Assembly (NCBI GenBank): GCA_903894655.1
Contig: CAITQY010000286.1
Coordinates: 1-6,739, forward strand
Direction of reading: 5' to 3'
Length of the DNA stretch: 6,739 nt
DNA from: an uncultured Gemmatimonadota bacterium
GTDB lineage: Bacteria; Gemmatimonadota; Gemmatimonadetes; Gemmatimonadales; Gemmatimonadaceae
Both the position numbers and the translations under genes were made by a program. The first letter of the stretch is position 1. Each line of letters starts with the position of its first letter. Positions 1-4,885 of this stretch are shown here, piece by piece. The notes under the pieces were generated by a model that saw only the letters and a list, made by a program, of their open reading frames with translations, was not told the origin of the DNA and did no database searches.

Positions 1-127
1 ACAAGCGGATGCGGGACGATGCCGCCGAAAACGCGTCTTCGCCAGAGCGGAGAGCGCGTCGAATGCGTATAGTGTCGCAGGGCGCGTGATCGACGCGTCG
101 CCAATTGCCTCTCACCTCTCGGACACC
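1..127. other. Upstream region of the first gene, no gene assigned
   Basis: No complete gene can be supported here. Reading rightwards, two frames are open from the window edge and stop at 70-72 (TAG) and 87-89 (TGA), so the tail of an upstream gene on the + strand is possible but unidentifiable from fewer than 30 codons. The frame of the downstream gene is also open to the edge. TATAGT at 68-73 resembles a -10 box, but no convincing -35 hexamer lies 17 bases before it. An imperfect inverted repeat (31-38 with 51-59, one bulged base) has no following T-run. Nothing here is firm enough to call a regulatory site. Confidence 0.4.
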
Positions 128-1153
128 ATGGCCCTCCCTGTCCGCCCGCGCGCCGTTCTGGCGCTGACCTGCACGGCTGCCCTCATGGCCGCCGCGCCCC
201 TTGCTGCACAGAGCACAGCATCACCGGCGGCCGCCCCCACGCTCACCCTCGCCGAAGTGCGCGCGCTGGTGGACGCGCACCTGATCGTCTCGGCTATTCA
301 CGATTCGAGCGACAATAAAGCGGCCCAGCAGAAGAACAAGACGAAGGAGGCGCAGCTGGAACTGCAGCAGAAGAAGCGTGAGATGATTACCGAGGCACTG
401 GCCAAGAAGGGAATGGCGGACTCGGTGTTCTCGAAGCGCCGCTTCATGGTCAGCAGCAATGCGACACTGCGGGCACAATTCGACAGCATCCTGTCGGTTG
501 TCACCGGCGCGCCGCTACCGGGCATGGTCGCGGCGGCCCCCCTGGCCCCCGGAGCCGTGGCCGCGTCGTCGCTCCCGCCCGGACTCGTGGGCACGCATCT
601 GGGCCACGTCGTGTCGAGCTTCATGGACACGCCCGACAAGTCGGGCTTCCTGCCGATGGCGCTCGTCGAAGCGAAGATTGCCGCACAGCACGCCGCCTTC
701 GCGGCGCGGACGCCGGACAACTTGCAGACCATGCAGACGCACGCTGGCCACGTGATCCATGCCATCGACCCCACGCAGGCGCCCAGCGGGCCTGGCAAGG
801 GCTTCGGGATGAAGCGCGCCGCCGGTGGTATGGCGCAGCATGTGGAGCTGGCCGCCAAGGAACCGACGGCGTCGGCGAACGTCAAAGCGCACGCGACGCA
901 CGTCGCCACGGCCGCCCGCAGCGCGATGGCGCGTGGTGATCAGGCGATCGCGCTCGCCAAGCAGATTCAGGCGGCCACCACGGCCGCCGCGGCGGCGGCG
1001 CTCGTCTCGCAGCTGGTCTCGATCTGCGATCAGCTCATCGCGGGCGCCGACAACAACGCCGATGGCCGCATCGGCTGGGGCGACGGTGAAGGGGCACTGC
1101 AGCAAGCGCAGGATCACATGGGGTTGCTGCTGGCCGGCGAGAAGAAGCCCTAA
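128..1153 (+). CDS. Exported His-motif repeat protein with EF-hand-like loop, function unknown
   Basis: This 341-residue protein is not a named family that I recognise. The ATG at 128 is preferred over the in-frame GTG at 86 because it puts a classic signal peptide at the N-terminus: Arg at 6 and 8, a hydrophobic core at about 9-24, and a PLAAQS cleavage region near 25-29. The product is therefore probably periplasmic or secreted. No strong Shine-Dalgarno precedes either start; GGA at 121-123 is weak. Residues about 64-95 are Lys/Gln/Glu-rich and look like a long helix or coiled coil. Residues 127-153 are a Pro/Ala/Gly linker. HxxHV motifs follow at 157-161, 205-209 and 255-259, with extra His at 188, 211 and 238, suggesting three helical repeats that could bind metal or haem (inference). 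Residues 308-319 match an EF-hand-type calcium loop (D-N-D-G-I-D). The gene is a single unit ending at the hairpin at 1166-1217. The reading frame is well supported by the signal peptide and repeats; function is open. Confidence 0.85.
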   Translation: MALPVRPRAVLALTCTAALMAAAPLAAQSTASPAAAPTLTLAEVRALVDAHLIVSAIHDSSDNKAAQQKNKTKEAQLELQQKKREMITEALAKKGMADSVFSKRRFMVSSNATLRAQFDSILSVVTGAPLPGMVAAAPLAPGAVAASSLPPGLVGTHLGHVVSSFMDTPDKSGFLPMALVEAKIAAQHAAFAARTPDNLQTMQTHAGHVIHAIDPTQAPSGPGKGFGMKRAAGGMAQHVELAAKEPTASANVKAHATHVATAARSAMARGDQAIALAKQIQAATTAAAAAALVSQLVSICDQLIAGADNNADGRIGWGDGEGALQQAQDHMGLLLAGEKKP

Positions 1154-1165
1154 AGAACAGCAGCT

Positions 1166-1217
1166 CAACAAAACAACGCGGCGCCGTCACGAATGACGGC
1201 GCCGCGTTGTTTTGTTG
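1166..1217. terminator. Bidirectional intrinsic terminator between convergent genes
   Basis: Bases 1167-1189 and 1194-1216 are perfect reverse complements (23 bp), extended to 24 bp by the C1166-G1217 pair, around a CGAA loop at 1190-1193. The inner stem is GC-rich, and the outer stem is an A-rich arm opposite a T-rich arm. Read in either direction, the transcript therefore has a GC hairpin followed by a GUUGUUUUGUU tract. It starts 13 bases after the stop of the rightward gene and 16 bases beyond the stop of the leftward ankyrin gene, so one element can end both converging transcripts. A repeated intergenic palindrome found elsewhere in the genome is an alternative that cannot be tested here. 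Confidence 0.9.
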
Positions 1218-1232
1218 GACGGACTGCCAGAA

Positions 1233-3452
1233 TCAGCAGGCCACGCAGCGGTGGCTATTCTTGGCGCCCAGCTTCTCGAGCAGTTGGATCGTCTCGGGGA
1301 ACGGACGCAGTCGCTGCACGGGACCGTTCGCCATATCCACCGTGGTCATGCCATTGCGGGCCACGGCCTTCGGATCGGCGCCCTTGCTCACGAGATACTT
1401 GATCATGTCGTTGTCGCCGCGCGCGGCCGCATGATGCAACGGCGTGTAGCCGTTCACGTCGCGCTGGTTCACATCGGCATGCAGCACTTCGACCACGTAC
1501 TTCATAGCCGGCATCCACCCGTCGGCGGCATGCCGATGGGAGTTGCCAGCGAAGCCGTTGCCGTAGCCGACACCGGCCACGGCATGAATCGGATAGACAC
1601 CGATGCCGGGCGGTACGGCCTTCGACGCGGAGTCGATGTCAGCGGGGACCACAAACGCCCCAGGCAGTTCACCCGGACCACCCGCGCCACCGGCACCGCC
1701 CGCGATCCGCGCGCGATTCGCGCGATTGGCCGCCACCGGACGCACCGACGGCAGCGTGTCGATGGCTCCACGGTCCTTCAGCATCTTCATCGCGTCGACG
1801 TCAACCGCGTAGGCCGCGCGCCAGAACGGCGTGGTGCCATCGAGCGCCTCGAGGCCGCAGTTGGCGTTGCCGCAGTTGTTGAAGGCGAAGAACCAGAGGT
1901 TCTTCTTGAGACGGACATTGGGATCCGCCCCAGCGGTCAGCATCGCGTCCATCAGCTCGAGGTGCGTGACCTTTTGCGTCTGCACAGCCTGCGGCTGCGG
2001 GTAGCGCGAGCGCGGCGCCCACATGGTGTTCAGCGCGGCGTACAGTGGGGTGAGACCGGCAATGCTGCCGACCTTCACACTCGCGCCGCGCTTCACGAGC
2101 ACCATCGCCAGATCGTAGTGACCGTTGATCGCCGCCATGAGCAGTGCGGTGGTGCTGTCGCTGGTGGTGACGTCATCGATCTTCGCGCCACCATCGAGAA
2201 TGGCGATCGCCGCATCTATGTTGCCCTGACGCGCCGCATGATGCAGCGCCGTCATGCCGCCCATGCTGCCCACCGTCGCCTCGTAGCCGGCCACCTGCCC
2301 TTCGAACAGCTCAGACGACTCCGTGGTCTTGGCCACCGGACCACTCGAGAAGAGCGCGCGACCCGCTTCGATCGCCTGCTGGATTTGCGCGGCCGTGAGA
2401 TCGGTGGTCGGCGGGGCCGCGACACCAATCTTGTAGCCGCGCAAGGCGGGATCGGCCTTCGGCGCCGGAGCGGCCGACGGCGCCGGAGTGGCCGCAAGCG
2501 CCGCGACCGCAGGAGCCGCGGGAGCCGCGGGAGCCGCGGGAGCCGCGGGAGCCGCGGGAGCCGCGGGAGCCGCGGGAGCCGGTGGAGCCGGTGCGGCGGC
2601 AGGAGCCGGTGCTGCGGGGGCCGCCATACCGGCCGTCGCAACCGCACGACTGCGCGCCGCCGCTGCGTCGGCCATCAACTTGTCGGCCGCCTTGGCGGAC
2701 GCATCGATGATCGAGTCGCGCGTCTTCTGCGGGAGATACGAGAAGAGCACCTCGTTCCGCTTCTTCGCCGCCGCCTGCTGACGCGCCAGCTCTTCGGTGA
2801 GATCGACCATCTTGGTGCGGATCGACGCATCGGCGCCGCCCGCCAACAGCGCCCGCGCCGCATCGCCACGGTTCTCGGCCGCCGCGAACATCAGCGGCGT
2901 CTGTCCCCACGCCGACTCGCGCGCGTTGGGATCTGCCTTCTTCGCCAGCAACGCCTTCACCGACGCCGCATCACCGGCCGAGGCGGCCAGGTGCATCGCC
3001 GTCGCTCCCGTGGACGTGAGCGTCTTCACATCGGCACCAGCCACCAGCAGCGCCTGCACTACCGCGCCATGCCCGGCGCGAGCCGCGACATGCAACGGCG
3101 TGTAGCCGCCATTCTTCGTGGTGCCGGTGAGCTTCGCGCCAGAACGCAGCAGCAGCGCCGTCATCGCCACGTCGCCGCGATCGGCCGCCCAGTGCAACGC
3201 CGTCATGCCGTCGCCCTGCGCCACGTTCACATCGCTCTGCTGGGCGAGCAACGCACGCACCTTCGCCATGTCGCCCTGCATGGCGGCTTCGGCCACGGCA
3301 GGCGCCACGCGGGCGGGCGGCGGCGTCTCGATCTTCGCCGTGGCCACCCGCACCACGGCTTTTGCATCCTGTGCCGCGACCGGAGCCAGCGCGCCCGACA
3401 ACAGCACGAGCGCAGCGGCCACTCCGATCCGGACTCCGTTTCGATCAATCAT
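1233..3452 (-). CDS. Exported ankyrin-repeat protein
   Basis: This 739-residue protein begins with a signal peptide (Arg 4 and 8, hydrophobic core about 9-24, VAAQ cleavage region near 25-28), so its ankyrin repeats should act outside the cytoplasm. A first block of about five repeats spans roughly 51-212, with TALHWAA, TPLHVAA, TAMHLAA and TPLMFAA cores. A charged helical stretch (213-270) and a low-complexity Ala/Pro linker (about 277-332) follow. A second block covers about 398-562, with a final repeat at about 667-696 (TPLHHAA). A Gly-rich insertion (about 563-640) interrupts the second block. The only cysteines are C527, C532, C736 and C739, and the last two form an HRCVAC C-terminus. 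Ankyrin repeats normally bind proteins, so a scaffold or partner role for the co-encoded proteins is inferred. The start lies 8 bases after the upstream stop, with only a weak GAG overlapping that stop, which suggests translational coupling. The gene is last in the operon and ends before the shared terminator. Confidence 0.93.
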   Translation of the reverse strand: MIDRNGVRIGVAAALVLLSGALAPVAAQDAKAVVRVATAKIETPPPARVAPAVAEAAMQGDMAKVRALLAQQSDVNVAQGDGMTALHWAADRGDVAMTALLLRSGAKLTGTTKNGGYTPLHVAARAGHGAVVQALLVAGADVKTLTSTGATAMHLAASAGDAASVKALLAKKADPNARESAWGQTPLMFAAAENRGDAARALLAGGADASIRTKMVDLTEELARQQAAAKKRNEVLFSYLPQKTRDSIIDASAKAADKLMADAAAARSRAVATAGMAAPAAPAPAAAPAPPAPAAPAAPAAPAAPAAPAAPAAPAVAALAATPAPSAAPAPKADPALRGYKIGVAAPPTTDLTAAQIQQAIEAGRALFSSGPVAKTTESSELFEGQVAGYEATVGSMGGMTALHHAARQGNIDAAIAILDGGAKIDDVTTSDSTTALLMAAINGHYDLAMVLVKRGASVKVGSIAGLTPLYAALNTMWAPRSRYPQPQAVQTQKVTHLELMDAMLTAGADPNVRLKKNLWFFAFNNCGNANCGLEALDGTTPFWRAAYAVDVDAMKMLKDRGAIDTLPSVRPVAANRANRARIAGGAGGAGGPGELPGAFVVPADIDSASKAVPPGIGVYPIHAVAGVGYGNGFAGNSHRHAADGWMPAMKYVVEVLHADVNQRDVNGYTPLHHAAARGDNDMIKYLVSKGADPKAVARNGMTTVDMANGPVQRLRPFPETIQLLEKLGAKNSHRCVAC
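2512..2610. repeat. 9-bp tandem repeat (GGAGCCGCG) inside the ankyrin gene
   Basis: Seven identical head-to-tail copies of GGAGCCGCG occupy 2512-2574. Diverged copies follow to about 2610 (GGAGCCGGT at 2575-2583, 2584-2592 and 2602-2610). Because the unit is a multiple of three, gain or loss of copies keeps the frame. On the - strand it encodes an Ala-Ala-Pro repeat that forms the flexible linker between the two ankyrin blocks. Exact identity of the copies at the DNA level, including the third codon positions, suggests recent slippage expansion rather than protein selection alone. Confidence 0.95.
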
Positions 3453-3460
3453 GAGTCGTC

Positions 3461-4861
3461 TCAGGCGTACAGCGCGAACGGCGACAGACTGTCACCAAAG
3501 CTCGGGACGTCGATGTTGTACTTGTGCAGCAGCGACAGCATCACATCGGCCATCGGCGTGCCATCGGGCGCGCGGAGGTGCGTGCCCCCCGGAACCAGAT
3601 TCGCATCGCCGCCCATGAGTAGCAGCGGGCAGCGGCGGTGGTTGTGAATGTTGCCGTCGGCCATCGGCGAGCCGTACATGATCGTCGTGTTGTCGAGCAT
3701 CGTGCCATCGCCTTCCTTCGTCTCTTCGAGGCGCTGCAGGAAATACGGCAGCATCGACATGTGGTAGCGGTTGATCTGATTGAACTCGAGAATCGCCGAC
3801 TCGCGTCCACCGTGGTGTGAGGCCGGGTGGAAGCCCTTGTTCGTGCCCGACTCCGGGAAGGTGCGGCTGGAGGCGTCACGACCGGTCTTGAACGAGAACA
3901 CGCGGGTCATGTCCGACTGGAACGCCAGCACCTGGATGTCGAACATCAGCTTCATGTGCTCTTCGAACGAATCGGGCACGCCGGCCGGTGCTTCCGGCAA
4001 CAGCCGCTCGTCGCCGCTCGCATTCTTCGCTTCGACCTTCTGGATGCGACGCTCGAGTTCGCGCACGTTCTCGAGATACTGGTCCACGCGACGACGATCG
4101 GTCGCGCCGAGTTCGCGCTTGAGCGACGACATCTCACCCACGACCCAGTCGAGAATGCTGCCGTTGTCCTTGCGACGGGCCGAGCGGTCGGCATTGCTCG
4201 ATCCAGCGCCGAACAGCAGATCGAAGGCTGCGCGGGGGTTGCGGATCATCGGCAGCGGTTCAGTGGGCGACGCCCAGCTGATCGTGTCGGTGTAGGCGCA
4301 GGCGTAGTTGTAGTAGCAGCCGCCGGCCTGATCGAGATTCTCGATGCACAGCTGCATCGACGGGATCGGCGTGTCCTGTCCGATCTTGCGCGCCACGATC
4401 TGGTCGAACGACGTGCCCACGTACAGGTCGGAGCCCTGTGTCTGCTTGGGGTGCGATTGCGTGAGGAACACCGCGCTGGAGCGGAAGTGATCGCCGCCGA
4501 TTTCCGGCGCGTCGAACGCTTCGGCCATGCGCACGTCGGTGTTGCTGATGATCGACATCTTGTGCTTCCACGCTTCCATCGGCGCGAGCGCGCCTTCCGG
4601 ATTGAGCGTGAAGTCGCGACCGACACCCTTCGGCGCCCACAGATACTTCGAGGCGCCCCAGGTGTTCGAGCCGGCGGCACCGTGCACCGATTCGATGGTG
4701 ACGAGGCGCTTGTGACCGGTGAGCGGCGCACCGGCACCGCCGACCTTGGCCAGGAAACGTCCGGCCGGTTCCATCGCATCGAGATACGGGAGTGCAATAA
4801 CGGCACTCATGTTGCGGAGGAAGGTGCGGCGGGGGAGGGCTTTCTGCGTCATGAACGACAT
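3461..4861 (-). CDS. DUF1552 (HXXSHH motif) family protein
   Basis: This 466-residue protein covers the usual full extent of the DUF1552 family. The family is named HXXSHH after a motif seen here as HPASHH at residues 345-350 (3812-3829). Other family hallmarks are the N-terminal RRTFLR leader (11-16) followed by ALPYLDAMEP, the NYACAY segment near 185-190, MYGSPMADGN with HNHR (395-409), and a TPMADVMLSLLHKYNI stretch before the FGDS near 455-458. The leader has the RRxFL pattern of twin-arginine signals, so export in folded form is plausible, although the hydrophobic stretch is short and no clear cleavage site is visible. Clustered His residues suggest a metal site; no reaction is established. 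Residues about 225-280 are charged and helical. The ATG at 4861 is chosen over Met4 because GGAGA sits 7 bases before it. The gene lies between the cytochrome-like gene and the ankyrin gene, and genes of this family often neighbour DUF1592/DUF1588 genes. Confidence 0.94.
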   Translation of the reverse strand: MSFMTQKALPRRTFLRNMSAVIALPYLDAMEPAGRFLAKVGGAGAPLTGHKRLVTIESVHGAAGSNTWGASKYLWAPKGVGRDFTLNPEGALAPMEAWKHKMSIISNTDVRMAEAFDAPEIGGDHFRSSAVFLTQSHPKQTQGSDLYVGTSFDQIVARKIGQDTPIPSMQLCIENLDQAGGCYYNYACAYTDTISWASPTEPLPMIRNPRAAFDLLFGAGSSNADRSARRKDNGSILDWVVGEMSSLKRELGATDRRRVDQYLENVRELERRIQKVEAKNASGDERLLPEAPAGVPDSFEEHMKLMFDIQVLAFQSDMTRVFSFKTGRDASSRTFPESGTNKGFHPASHHGGRESAILEFNQINRYHMSMLPYFLQRLEETKEGDGTMLDNTTIMYGSPMADGNIHNHRRCPLLLMGGDANLVPGGTHLRAPDGTPMADVMLSLLHKYNIDVPSFGDSLSPFALYA

Positions 4862-4867
4862 GGGTCT

Positions 4868-4873
4868 ATCTCC
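4868..4873 (-). promoter_or_regulatory. Ribosome binding site of the DUF1552 gene
   Basis: On the - strand this reads GGAGAT. The GGAGA core ends 7 bases before the ATG at 4861, which is ideal spacing. It lies within the 24-base gap after the upstream stop codon and decides the start at 4861 over the in-frame ATG at 4852, which would be about 16 bases away. Confidence 0.75.
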
Positions 4874-4885
4874 GTGGAAGTCGGA

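Noticed and set aside
31..59. An imperfect hairpin as terminator of an upstream gene
   Set aside because: The stem is about 8 bp with a bulge and a 12-base loop, and no T-run follows.
68..73. TATAGT as a -10 promoter box
   Set aside because: No convincing -35 element lies at the right distance, and a single hexamer match is expected by chance. It is kept only as a remark in the upstream region.
515..1171. A 218-codon - strand open frame opposite the first gene
   Set aside because: It is Arg-rich shadow sequence, while the + strand frame has a signal peptide and internal repeats. It also runs into the terminator stem.
2512..2610. A possible CRISPR array
   Set aside because: The units are 9 bp, contiguous and without spacers, and they lie inside a coding frame.
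2488..2781. A collagen-like Gly-Ala-Ala protein on the + strand
   Set aside because: This is only the 9-bp repeat read on the opposite strand. The ankyrin frame on the - strand explains the region.
1212..3647. An 811-codon open frame on the + strand opposite the ankyrin gene
   Set aside because: It is Arg/His-rich with no recognisable domain or signal, and it crosses the terminator and the ankyrin/DUF1552 junction. It is the expected antisense shadow in GC-rich DNA, while the - strand frame shows clear ankyrin repeats.
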